Shown here piece after piece: positions 30,035-40,939 of a stretch of DNA of 64,000 nt; positions within the stretch are counted from its first letter, which is position 1, and every line of letters starts with the position of its first letter. The stretch spans positions 35,775 to 99,774 of the forward strand of contig NW_024090267.1 in the NCBI RefSeq assembly GCF_014356525.2, given 5' to 3'. The notes below the pieces were generated by a model, which had not been told where the DNA came from, did no database searches, and saw only the letters and a program-made list of their open reading frames with translations. Position numbers and translations under genes: made by a program. Origin of the DNA: Nilaparvata lugens (Eukaryota > Arthropoda > Insecta > Hemiptera > Delphacidae).

Positions 30035-30406
30035 TGTAGTGAATAGGACGTGGGAGTCGATGCACAAACGCTCTTCCAGAGAGTAGGCGTTTAGTGACGC
30101 GTTTTCCCTAGTTAACAATTCTCTTTGTAGAGGATTTGTGACACTTGCAATCGAGTCTTATGCGAGTACGCATTGAGTTGGTGATCGCTCTCTCGACATC
30201 TCAACCACAGGGTGTGGTCTTGATCCTGCTTCTTCCTTCTCAAGGTATCTGGGCATCCTCAGTGATCATGTTGTGGTGTAACACTGGACTTCAAGGTAAT
30301 AAACACGAACTTTATTATTGCTAAAAATGTGTCTTCCTTCTAACATTTCCGAGCCCTTAAGTTCCTCTGAAGCCTCCGAAACCTATGACCCGCTCGGGCC
30401 ACTACA
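30035..30406 (+). repeat. 3' LTR of the outer gypsy element
   Basis: 372 bp, differing from the left LTR at three positions: one G/T and two C/T changes. Confidence 0.95.
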
Positions 30407-30504
30407 GTACGGTATAAATGCATGCTATTTTGTTGAAAATGAAGACTGGACATACAGCTTACATTTTACCAGAATAGTGTATACGTCTATTTTACATATT
30501 ATAA

Positions 30505-30985
30505 AATAATATATCAAGAGTAGGGTTGTGTTTGTTTGTGTGTTCGTTTGTTTGCATCAAAACATATCAACTTGTGGATTGCATACCGGAAAAACGGGAA
30601 TGATTCAGATCTCCTAATTTTGAACATAGATTCTAAAAATATCAATCTCGTGCACCTGGAAGCCCAAAATTTACAATTTCCTTCTAGATTTTTCAAAATT
30701 AATGTTCAAACTTCATTAATAGTACATAAAAAAATCACCAAATCATATGGTCGGAATTGAAAAATTTTATTATATTAAAGAACTGGATTATACATGTATA
30801 CAGGTGTAAAGTAGTATAGGAAAATTATGTTTGACACATCATCACGTCTGAACTACTGGACTGATTTACTTGAAATGCTGCTTATAAATTCTCAATCAAT
30901 CAAGGATTTTTTCAATTCTTCTGGATTCCATTACGTCAAGTTTTAAAATAGAACCTTGCGAAGCACGGGTTACCTGCTAGTGATA
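30505..30985 (+). repeat. dispersed-repeat fragment with Helitron-like end (uncertain)
   Basis: Begins near a GTTTGTTTG-rich run and ends ACCTTGCGAAGCACGGGTTACC then TGCTAGT. The CTAGT end resembles Helitron 3' termini, but no clear terminal hairpin is seen and no second copy in the window confirms the ends. Confidence 0.3.
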
Positions 30986-32342
30986 TATATATAATGATGA
31001 TGATGATGACTGGAATGCACATAGACATTAGCTTAGATGTATGATCATTTTATGCCTGTTATGTGTGATGTTAGGCCGGTATTAGGCGGTAATAGTTCTA
31101 TGACATGAAAAAATGATTTGTACAACTTATTTCCAAAAGACCTTAAAGAGATAATCTTTAAGGTCTTTGCTTATTTCATATGATCTGAATATGACAGAAA
31201 TATTACCGTCCAATAGCGTCCTCAAGTTAGTTTGTTATTTTTTTGACTACCTATCATACTTTGCCTTCTTGTTTTGAGCTTGGAGATATTGTAGATACTA
31301 AGTAAATAAGTACCGTAAGCTGGTATCAAAGGAACGTCAACATAAACTGGTTTTTCGAATTCTTTGTTCAAAATAACATAAAAATCCAATCTCTAAAATC
31401 ATAATGGTCCTTTCCAATGTGATGAGAGAATTGGCGAAAATGGTAGTGTGCATTGCTCTATTGAAGCAACACCTGATTCTATAGTGGTTGACCGTACTGA
31501 TCAGGATGTGGTAGCTACTCATGAAATTCCAGTTTTGATCTCTTATAGACCAATCAATTATTTAGATTAAACCAGCGATTGCAAACATTTTGTAATATTA
31601 CATTTTTTCTCGATTGGAATCGAATCTTCAATTCGAGATCTATAAAACTTTATAGTAAATATCAGAGTCATCGATATACGGACAACTTTTTGACTGAGAA
31701 TTTATCGTAAATGATTGTGTTGCATGTTCAATGGTATCACTGAAAAAACAAACTCTGTAAACAGAGTTAACAAAATTAACAGATAATATAGAGATGATAT
31801 ATAAAATTTAAAATAACAGTTTCAAAATAAAGTTTTATTGAGAACAAATATAAAATGTGAATTCTAAACTTGTAATTTATATTTTTTTTTGGTGACGTGT
31901 CCGTAACGTAGACACTGATTTTGAGATGTGGTTTTTGTTCTGACGAGGAGGCTTTCTTCTCTCTAAAACTAATGGCTGGCTGCATGTGTTGTAATTTTGT
32001 GCTCTCTGAATATTTTTCTGTTTAAGTGAATTTATTAATGTTTTAAATTGAATTTTTGAACAGTTTATAGTGTTCTATTTTGTCTATGATTGATTTGTGT
32101 GTATACAAGCCTATAGCCATTGTTTTCAACTATATAAATTGGATAAGTATTTAGCTTGTAGTGACTTTAGATGCTTAAACGTGTAAGATATTGTTCCTTG
32201 TGTATTTGTGTAGTATATTGCCAAAATTCTTCTGAAGATTATAAGTTCATTTGCTCTGAAAACTGGATTTCTCATTCATGGGCGATAGATCCATTCATAG
32301 TTTATCAAGAATCTATTACGTTGGAGCCGATAACTATCCTTA
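30986..32342. other. no gene seen
   Basis: AT-rich. A short TATA/ATG microsatellite sits near 30983-31010. The last 300 bases or so may be the 5' UTR of the LINE that follows; a frame at 32171-32425 lacks recognisable content. Confidence 0.5.
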
Positions 32343-32357
32343 GGTTAATAGGTGTGA

Positions 32358-35225
32358 AATGCTATCCAACCGATTTAGGAGAAATTGGTAGCACGGCAAT
32401 TTGTAGATCGCACAAATCTGATTGACTGTCTTGCTGATGCTGGAAGCAACCATGGTCACTCACCTAATTCTATGTCAGGCCCAGTCACTCTAAATGTCCT
32501 GCACTATAATGTTCGAAGTATTCGTAATAAAAACACAGAGTTGGCTCTGCAAATTCAAAACATGCAGGAAAACAAATCTCTAAGTAGAGTTGATCTCTTA
32601 TGTCTCTCTGAAACGTGGTTGAATGGCAGTGAAAGTGTTAATATTGAAAATTTTAATCTTGTGTGCTATTTCAACAGAGAGTTACGAAAGGGTGGTGGTG
32701 TGGCCATATATTCAAGATGTGGATTTTTGACCTCTGAATTCAGCTTAGCAGAGGTTTGCGAGTCAGACTTTGAGGCAGCGGCTGTGACTGTGGAGGGTGA
32801 TTTTCTTATAGTCTGTATTTATAGATCCCCTGACAGCTCAATGGATACATTTGTTGACAGGCTTGACAAGCTTCTTTCTTCAACTTTTAAGAGATTTAAG
32901 GGAATTATTGTGATTGGCGACTTTAATGTTGACTTTCTCAGCAACTCAAGCTCAAAGCACGAGTTGATGTCAGTCTTCTGTGCCTATGGTCTTCAGGATG
33001 TGATTGGGGAGCCTACTCGGGTTACAGCTCACTCTTCCACTCTGTTGGATAATGGTTTCATCAGTGTCAAATATATTGATGCTGTATTGTCAAGAGTGAT
33101 TAGCTTGTCTCTGTCCGATCACTTTGCTCAGGAGATAGTTGTTCCTTTACCTCTGCATCAGGTGAAATCTCTCAAGGCTGTAATGAAACGATCTTTCTCT
33201 GATCAAAACAAGTTGAAATTCTCTCACTACTTAGGTCAATGTGACTGGTCACCTATATATCTGAATGAGATTCACCACGAGGCTCAGACTGATTACTTTG
33301 TCCAGATGTTTGTTCAGGGTTTTGAAATGGCCTTTCCTTTGAGAAAGTTAGGAATTCCCAGAAATACTTCAAAGATCCCCTGGTCAAATCCTTACTTGAA
33401 GGATCTCTGTAACAGGAAGCGAGACCTGGAGCTGTTTATGAAGGCTTATCCTCAAAATACTCTGTTTCGTGAGTTGTTCAAAAAGATATCCTCTGACATC
33501 AGACTGCTGATCCATTCTCTCAAGACTGAATATTCCAAGAGACTGATAGCTTCTGCTGACAGCAAATCTAAGGCTGTATGGAATCTAATCAGGAAGGAAA
33601 CTCCCATCAGGGTGAGTACTGAGTATCCAATTGTGATTGATGGCCTCCCAGTAGGATCACTTTGTGAAGTTGCTGAAGTATTCAATGACTACTTTGCTGG
33701 GGTGGTTTCATCAAATAATAGGCTCAGTTTGGGGGTTTTTGACGGTCCTTGTTTTTGTGATTTACTTGTAAATTCTAACCCTGGTAATGCTGCTGTCTCT
33801 GTGATGCCAACTTGGTCTGAGCAAGAGGTTGTATCTATTGCTAAGAAGCTAAAAATGAAAATGTCCAGTGGGTCTGATGGAATTCCTTCAAAAATACTAA
33901 ATGAGTTTTTCCATTGTGTCAGTGGTCCTGTCACTCAGCTTCTGAACAGATCATGTGCTTTTGGGTCATTCCCCGCCTGCTTCAAGGTATCTAAGCTAAA
34001 GCCAATTTTCAAAAAAGGCTCTCGGAAGGAAGTGGATAAATACCGACCTATAGCTAACTTGACCTCTTTGTCCAAGGTATGGGAGAGAGCAATATATGAC
34101 CCCTTGCTGGCTCACTTCCTGAATAACAATCTTTTAAGTGAGTGTCAATATGGTTTTAGAGCTGGAATGTCAACCGTAGATGCATTGGAGAGTTTCATCA
34201 GTGATATCTATTCATCATTGGATCAGGGTGTTAAGGTCATGGGGTTTTTCGTTGATATGAAGAAGGCATTTGACAGCCTGAACCACAGCATTCTCCTAAG
34301 GAAGCTTCATTACTATGGAATTAGAGGTAATTTCTTGTCGATGATTGAGTCTTATCTTAGTAACAGAAACCAGATGGTTGAAATAGAGGGCGATAATGGT
34401 GTTGTCATTAATGGTAAATTGAGGTCTGAACTTCGTCCTGTTGGGAGAGGGGTCCCACAGGGATCAATTTTGGGCCCCCTTCTGTTTCTGATTTACATTA
34501 ATGACCTCCCTGCAAATGTACATCATGCCAAATCAGTTCTCTTTGCTGATGATTCAAATTTCCTAATAACAGCTAGGAATAGTGATGAACTTCAGCTGAC
34601 TGCAGACTCTGTGCTTAGTGAGGTGGCTCAGTGGTGCAAGGCAAACTTGTTGGAGGTAAACATTAAGAAAACCTCATTTATTGAATTCCAGATACAGCGA
34701 TCACAGCTGGGCTCTTTTTAGTTTGATATTGATGGTGAGGAGGTTCAGCCCTCTACCTCGGCAGGGTTCCTGGGAGTGACTGTCGACCGGAATTTGGCAT
34801 GGTCAGTTCATGTGGAATCACTGATAAAAAAACTCAATTCAGCAGCCTTCATTATTTCAAGATTATCTGGGGTTCTGGCAAGAGATGCTGTGATTGCTGC
34901 CTACCATGGGTATTTTGAGTCACTACTCTCATATGGCATACTGCTTTGGGGTGCTTCAAGAGATGCACTGATGGTTTTCAAAGCCCAGAAGAGAACTGTT
35001 AGGATCATATTTGGGAAGCCCCATAGATTTTCTTGTTGGTCCATTTTCAAGTCATCAAGAATCATGACAGTTCCTGCTCTTTATATTTACAACCTGGCTA
35101 TTTTTGCTTATAAATCACATGACAGTTGGACAACAGGATCTGATATTCATGATAATTTCACCAGATCAAGAAATTTTGTAAGAATTAATCAGCACCGAAC
35201 AGCATTTTATGAACAAAGTACATAA
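32358..35225 (+). pseudogene. LINE (Jockey/CR1-like) endonuclease-reverse transcriptase with one stop
   Basis: ATG at 32358 in a frame open from 32343, running to 35225 with one in-frame TAG at 34719-34721. N-terminal apurinic-type endonuclease: LHYNVRSIRNK, LLCLSETWL, GDFNVDF and LSDHF. RT fingers/palm: YRPIANLTSLSKVWE, VDMKKAFDSLNHSI with the first catalytic aspartate, GVPQGSILGPLLFLIYINDL, and FADD with the other two. After the stop the thumb region continues (LGVTVDRNLAWSVHVESLIK, YGILLWGAS) to a natural-looking TAA. No separate ORF1 or clear poly-A end. Only one lesion in about 950 codons, so decay is recent. Confidence 0.9.
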
Positions 35226-35499
35226 ATTTTACAGCATTTTAAAGAACAAAGGGTACTTTAATTTTCAATTTCTATAAATTTATCTTTCATTTCCAATAAA
35301 GTATTTTATGAGGGCTATTCCTATTCGATTTGTTAATTGAAGAATAATTACATAATACCCCTTTTTTGGAGAACCTTTTTATAAGAAAAACAATAGAAAT
35401 TATTTATAGAATGTTCAATCCATTCAGGTTTTTCTTGAAAAAAACTTCTATCTCCAATGAACAAAATAATATCTTTAAATTAATAGTATTCTTTATTTC

Positions 35500-36610
35500 A
35501 GATTTTTTCAATATTCCTTCTAATAGCATTATTAATTGGTGCACTATAATCTCCAATCTTTGGAAAGGTGGTTGAAGCAGTCGTCCAGCCTCAACTTGAG
35601 AAATTCTTCAAGATAAATAACCCTTTATTCTCAAGTACGCCATTTTCTTTTCGTGAGGGAAATCAACTACAGTAATCCAGGCAATGAATGCTCAAAAAAG
35701 GGTATGGAGAGAAATGTCTGGAAGACAATTTTTGACACTGCAGTTCTGTTTATGGTAGTGAGGAGGTAAACATATTAAAAGTCCCCACCCCTACCCAATG
35801 TGCTAAGATATGAGCGTGGAAGCAAAACACTGAAAAATGCAACTTTTGAACCACCCTCATCCCTTAGCACATGAGTTAGGAATGATGACTTTTCATAATA
35901 TGTTCTCCTCCTGACTAGTCTCAACTAAGGTTCTAAATAAAAAATTTTGTTCAAAAAATTCCCCTCCAAATTCCTTTATCAATTATTGGTCTATTGTTGC
36001 AAAAATGGAGATTTCACACTCAACACTAAAGCTGCTGCAAAAGATCTAGGGAAATTTGTAAAAGTGTAAAATCATACTTCAAATTGGAAAGAATTTAATG
36101 CTCTATAAGCTTATAATCAGCATGGATTTTCCCCATCGATTTTTAAAAAATTATAAGAGCAAAAATAAAAAAAATTGATAGTAAACATGTTTTTTTTTTT
36201 CAAAAATGTCACACCTGATTCAAGAGCGGATATCTCGAAAACTAGAGGAGATATGAAAAAAGTTGTAGAATATGAATATTGTAGGAAATTATGTTAAATG
36301 ACAATATATATTTGTTATATGACAGTCAAGCCCTTAGGATATATAATTTTTGAGTTTTATGCGAGGAACCAAGAAATGGTACCTTTAAAACACCCCCACC
36401 CCCTTAGCACATTGGGTAGGGGTAGGGACTTTTGATATGTTTACCTCCTTTACTACCCTAAACAGAACTGCGGGGTCAAAAATTGTCTTCCCAACTTTTC
36501 CCTCTATAACCTTTCCTTGACTGGTCCATAAAAGGGATCACTAAAGTTAAGCTTACTACTGGACACGTCAAGAAAATGTGAAAAAACAGCTGTCCTGAGG
36601 CATAAATCAA
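35500..36610 (+). repeat. dispersed repeat family D with an inserted foldback
   Basis: The outer parts (35515-35670 and 36520-36610) match about 54255-54590 in reverse orientation, sharing GCACTATAATCTCCAATCTT, AAGATAAATAACC and AAAAGGGATCACTAAAGT. The 54-kb copy lacks the central foldback, so it behaves as an empty site. Confidence 0.65.
35690..36515. mobile_element. foldback element, arms about 120 bp
   Basis: Left arm (about 35690-35820) and right arm (about 36395-36515) are inverted copies. Shared words include CCCCACCCCTACCCAATGTG and its complement, and GACAATTTTTGAC with its complement. The centre is about 570 bp, AT-rich and non-coding. Ends approximate. Confidence 0.7.
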
Positions 36611-37160
36611 ATAAGAAAATAAGCACTCCCACAGCACTGCTCTCCAACATAAAGAACTCAGGGAGTGAAATAAAAATTACTCAGGTGGCTTCTCAGTATT
36701 GGCCCGGCGGATGCGGAGGCTCTGTTGCTGTCTCCTTATGTCTAGTGATATTGCTCCTCATGGTCCGTTTCTTACCTATTGCTTTTTTCCTTCTCCTACA
36801 ACCACATGCACCATTCTTTTCATACCTATCTATTTTGATTGTATGATGCCATGAATGCCGCAAATTAATTATTTATTTTCTAGTTCAAGTCACTTGGTTA
36901 AACTATTATTTTTGCTTATAATTTACAATTTCTTATTTTATTAGGATTTTTAGTAATTAGATTTTTTATAGTATTTAGTATCGATAAAGTATAGTTTATT
37001 CTTTTTCTTATCGATTGTCAGAAGACTCCTCCATGCACACGGACTACTTATATCGTCCAAGCATAGAGTTATTCATTTACTTTTTACTTGTTTCTCATAT
37101 TAATGTTACAATCTAATGTATCGCCTTTACTATGTAATGTATAAAGTTTTGAATAAATTG
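36611..37160. other. no gene; possible LINE 3' tail
   Basis: Non-coding. The end (AATGTATAAAGTTTTGAATAAATTGAATTTAA near 37133-37170) resembles the short-repeat tails of some insect LINEs; no coding part remains to confirm it. Confidence 0.3.
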
Positions 37161-37164
37161 AATT

Positions 37165-37425
37165 TAATTTTATACTGTATCAACACAAAATGATACAGTA
37201 CCACCACACACGATACAGTATCAACACAATGTGATACAGTATCATCTCAACATAATTCGTTATTGATTCAAAATGATAGGGAGAGAAAAAAATAAGGTGA
37301 CCTTGTACTATTCCTCTCCCAAATTTAGATAAGGTTTTTATAGTCCGGAATAGGTCAAGTCTTGATACAGTATCATCTCAACTTGATACACAACGCCATA
37401 ATTTGATACAAAACCATGGGACTTA
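37165..37425. repeat. degenerate GATACAGTATC short tandem repeats
   Basis: GATACAGTATC-like words, self-complementary around the centre, recur at irregular spacing of about 20-24 bases near 37165-37260 and again near 37365-37410. Between them is a GGGAGAG...CTCTCCC inverted segment that also occurs near 41310-41370. Confidence 0.6.
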
Positions 37426-37523
37426 TGCTATCTTTTTTCTATTTATCTATTATCATCAATTGTTTTTAATTTCTCTATTCTTAATAATGTGTTTATAATG
37501 ATTATTTTTTGTGAATTTTTCAG

Positions 37524-37850
37524 TTGCCAAGGGCTCTGATTGAGCCAATCCTCTATTCAGCAACCAGATTAATAACAATAGAAAACATAAAAACAATTTA
37601 TGATAATAGATAAATCTGGTATGGCACACTCACACTACTCTAATGAATTCCTCTATCCTATTGTTATTAATCTGGTTATATTGATTAATTTTCGTTTATT
37701 TTTTCAGTTGCCAAGGTCTCTGATCGAGCCAATCCTTTATTCGGCGCTCACCTTCTACATAGCTGGTCTGTTTGGAGGAGTAGTGGCTAGTGGCTTGCAT
37801 CCAGTTCTGTATACCAGTCATATCATGTGCTATCACCGCCACAGCTTATG
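37524..37850 (+). pseudogene. ABCG-type transporter exon, duplicated and frameshifted
   Basis: A CAG acceptor at 37705-37707 precedes an exon (37708-37850) encoding LPRSLIEPILYSALTFYIAG, then, in a shifted frame, CIPVISCAITATAYG before a GTCAGT donor. Both blocks fit the membrane domain of G-subfamily ABC exporters (the segment after a conserved LP, and the AxTATAYG helix). A +1/-1 lesion lies near 37785-37795. A partial first copy (37524-37560) with its own acceptor repeats the first 12 codons or so and is cut off by a foldback whose arms are TTAATAACAATAG words at 37568 and 37655. No nucleotide-binding domain is in the window. Confidence 0.45.
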
Positions 37851-38009
37851 GTCAGTTCAAATTCAATTTTCAAATAATTCCATCAAATCTATCTATAAAT
37901 ATTATAAAGGGGAAAATCGGCTTATACTACAGGGTGATTTCTGGTTTCACTAACAGGAATATCTGAATAAATATTTATTTTTTATGAAAAAGTACGCCAT
38001 AAGAATTTA

Positions 38010-39005
38010 TTACTAGTGGTTCTGTGAACAGTAGACCTCACGCAGTTTCTACAAGACTTGTACTTTCTTCTCGTTGTTCTGTAATGGCGAAAACCGCACA
38101 TCCTTATCTCGAACCGTTTGGAAGATATTCGCATTATAAATCAATACAATTAAATCAGAAATAGAATAGATAAGTGGTATTGATTTTCAATATAAATATC
38201 TTCGAAACGATTTGAGATATCGATGCGCGGTTTTCGTAGTTCATTTTTTCTAGAAATTCCTTATTAAAATCATGTACCGCATAACCAACCACCTTCCTAT
38301 TTAAAAGAATCAAGATGCATTAAATATGGCGGATCCAAGATGGCGGACCAGATTTTCGAATTCATAGTAAAGTAGTATTTTTAATTTTAGTAGGATCCTC
38401 AATCACACCCACCTTGACATCACATTTTTCCATGAGATACTGAGCCGTTTTCATACTTTTCTCTTCCCTTTCTGCTTTGAATAGTATTGATTAATAATGT
38501 GAATATCTCCGGAACAGTTTGAGATATCGATATGTGGTTTTTACCATTCATTTTCTCATGAAATTCCGCATCGAAATTATGTATCGCATGACCACCTTCC
38601 TATTTAAAAAAAACAAAGTTGCATTCAATATGGCGGATCCAAGATGGCGGACCAGATTTTTGAAGTCACAGTAAAGTGGTATTTTCAATTTTAGTAGGAT
38701 CCTCAATTACACTTACCGTCAAATTACCTTTGTGTATGAGATATTAAGCCGTTCTTGGACTTTTCACTCACTCTGTATATAATGATATCAGAGTATGGAG
38801 GAATTCCTTTTCTTTTCATATTATCCTTCAAATGCTAAATGTCAAAAAATCTTGTGTATACATCGACGCACAGTTGAAAATGAAATATTCCTGCCAAATA
38901 TCATAAAATTCTATCAACGCGTTTGACCGTAATCGCATTACATACAGACAGACAGAAGAAAATCCGAGTTAAAACATAGACCTCACTACTGTTCGGTCAA
39001 TGAAT
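38010..39005 (+). repeat. dispersed repeat family A, expanded copy
   Basis: Starts GGTTCTGTGAACAGTAGACC and ends in a CTCACTACTGTTCGGTCAAT-type tail, like the 9990-10405 copy, but carries about 600 extra bases consisting of two imperfect copies of a 304-bp unit. Words such as ATATGGCGGATCCAAGATGG occur in both units, near 38325 and 38630. Confidence 0.65.
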
Positions 39006-39469
39006 ATAATGGTTATTTCTAGATTAATATCAATTACAGTAAAAGCTTGATTTGTTCCAATCTCAATATCTAAATTGAAAGCTCTAATTCATGAAATCCA
39101 AGCACTTTATTAGAAGATAAGGTTATTCTATTTTCTTGTTATAAAAATAGTTTTTTCTCTCTCAACATGTTTTGACTGCTTGTTTGAATGGGATCACTGA
39201 TTCTCGATTTTTTGGCTGTTGGAAGCTTATTAAACAGTCCCATTCCAGGGTAAAATGTACCTAATTTTTCCAATGCTACATTGTATTGGGAATGAAACAA
39301 TGTTTGTATCTCAATAATTATTATTATTATATTGATTAATGTTTGTAAAAAATTGGAAGTTGATGAGGTTCACTTTAACAACTGATAGTTGTAGATAAAA
39401 AGGAAGTGTGAGGATTTTGAGGTGTTTGAAAAATGTTTGCATTAGTCTCTTTTGATCTCAATCTACAAA
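39006..39469. other. no gene seen
   Basis: AT-rich non-coding sequence. Nothing supported. Confidence 0.5.
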
Positions 39470-39930
39470 AAAATCTGGGGTGACGCACTCACAGAACTTT
39501 CCTTGCAGTTATGAAAATTTATCACCTGACGCTAGTGTTCCCGCGCATCTCAAGTCTACTATGCAAAGATCTAAGCCAGCTGGTGACAGGACTATAACGC
39601 TGGAGACACACGAGGTCTGCTATCTCTTCATAGTGAATTATTTAATAGAATCAACCGTTGCCAACAGTTTGCAATTGAAATAATAACATTTTCTCGAATT
39701 TCGAGCTTATTTTAAATTTTAGGTGGAAATGTTACTTAACATTAATTGTAGAGATTTTCATGCTCAATCTTTTCCATTTGGAATTTTTGTTTAAATTGTA
39801 TCTGAAGCCTGATAATTGGGAATCTAAAATCAAACTTTACCTAGATGGGGCGGAGCTCCTGAAATTTCTACAGATATGGGACTTGTCGGATCCTTATAGG
39901 GGAAGGACCTTATGTTCCAAATTTCAAGTC
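39470..39930 (+). repeat. dispersed repeat family B copy
   Basis: Matches 63508-63920 in the same orientation: an AATCTGG(T/G)GTG-type start, ACTTTCCTTGC, CGCGCATCTCAAGTCTACTA, GAGGTCTGCTATCTCTTCAT and TGGGGCGGAGCTCCTGAAAT. The same start sequence, inverted, ends the insertion at 48552-49546. Class unknown. Confidence 0.7.
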
Positions 39931-39980
39931 ATTTCGTAAATTGGAAGATGAGATATCGTGTACACAGATGCACATACACT

Positions 39981-40024
<44 letters not shown>
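39981..40024. repeat. (CA)n microsatellite
   Basis: Nearly pure CA dinucleotide run of about 40 bases, followed by a shorter one near 40032-40043. Confidence 0.95.
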
Positions 40025-40027
<3 letters not shown>

Positions 40028-40589
40028 CTATACACACACACACACTGACCCTACTGCTTGTGGGATGTGTTGATTCAACTATTCGATTCACTTTGAAGCA
40101 AAACTGGGGGATGATAAGTGCAGTATGCACTTATGTTACGATGCAAATCAGAAATTTTCATCGATTTTTCGGCTAGATTTTTTTGTGAAATCGATTTCAT
40201 TTGTAAGATAATCGATTTTGCAAGAAATAGATTTCTAGAATAATTTTGCTATCCAATAACACGTGCAAAACGTGTTGACGGAGGGTAGAAAATATGACAG
40301 AGGGAGAAGAGCGGCTGTTTTGGCCTTAAGACGAAACCAGGTTTCCCCATTCACATTCAGTTCTGTCTCAAGAGCAATTAAAATTAATTTGTCTTGAGGT
40401 CGGCCTCACTGGATTCCAGTGTGGCCGAAATCCGGCCTTGAGACCACTTTTCATCTTGAGGCGACACCATACATGTTTCAATCGGCCTTAAGACCCGGAC
40501 TGTTCAGTCCGTGCCTTGAGGCAGATTGAAACGTGTATGGTAGGCCTTAGGTGCGCCCAGTCATTGTATACTATATGGGTCGATGTCAA

Positions 40590-40930
40590 ATGAGGCAAAC
40601 AACAGAAGAGTCCTATGACAGTCGAGACCAGTGACGAAAGAGACCTGCAACATTCGAGGCCAGTGACAGTAGAGGACTCCTGAAAAAGAGGCCTCAACCG
40701 GCGCCTGCATTAGGCGACAGTTGAGGCCTCTCTAATTTTTTTACAGCCCCGACAGTCGAGACCTGCGACGGTAGAGGACTCCTGAAAAAGAGGCCTCAAA
40801 TGTTGTCTGCGTTAGGCAACAGTTGAGACCTCTCTAATTTTCGTACAGCCCTGACAGTCGAGACCTGTGACCATAGAGGACTCCTGAAAAAGAGGCCTCA
40901 ACTGTCGCCTGCGCTAGGCTCTCCAGAATG
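40590..40930 (+). repeat. 102-bp palindromic satellite, array 1
   Basis: Marker AGAGGACTCCTGAAAAAGAG at 40671, 40773 and 40875 gives a 102-bp period. Each unit contains a near-perfect inverted repeat: GAGGCCTCAA, then a GTCGCCTGCGTTAGGCGAC-like core, then TTGAGGCCTC. About three units. A GC-richer flank at 40290-40590 holds related GGCCTTGAG/CTTGAGGC words. Confidence 0.9.
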
Positions 40931-40939
40931 ACAGACAGT

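Larger units (their letters stand above)
18122..30406 (+). mobile_element. Ty3/gypsy LTR retrotransposon carrying a nested BEL/Pao element
   Basis: A 12.3-kb unit between two 372-bp direct LTRs that differ at 3 positions and both run TGTAGTG...CACTACA. A primer-binding-site-like sequence follows the left LTR and a purine tract (AAGGGGGGAG) precedes the right. The interior has a short gypsy-type leader frame, a complete BEL/Pao coding region with its own LTR remnants, then gypsy gag, protease and a truncated reverse transcriptase. The simplest reading is BEL inserted into gypsy, followed by loss of the left junction. High LTR identity implies a young insertion despite the damaged gypsy genes. 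Candidate 4-bp target duplication GTAT/GTAC has one mismatch. Confidence 0.85.

Noticed and set aside
30505..30985. A confident Helitron call
   Set aside because: Only the terminal CTAGT and a GTTTG-rich start are suggestive; no 3' hairpin and no second copy in the window to define ends.
39981..40176. Short frames across the CA repeat
   Set aside because: They translate a dinucleotide microsatellite.
40590..40930. The 102-bp palindromic array as a CRISPR array
   Set aside because: Units are directly adjacent with no unique spacers, in an animal genome full of retrotransposons.
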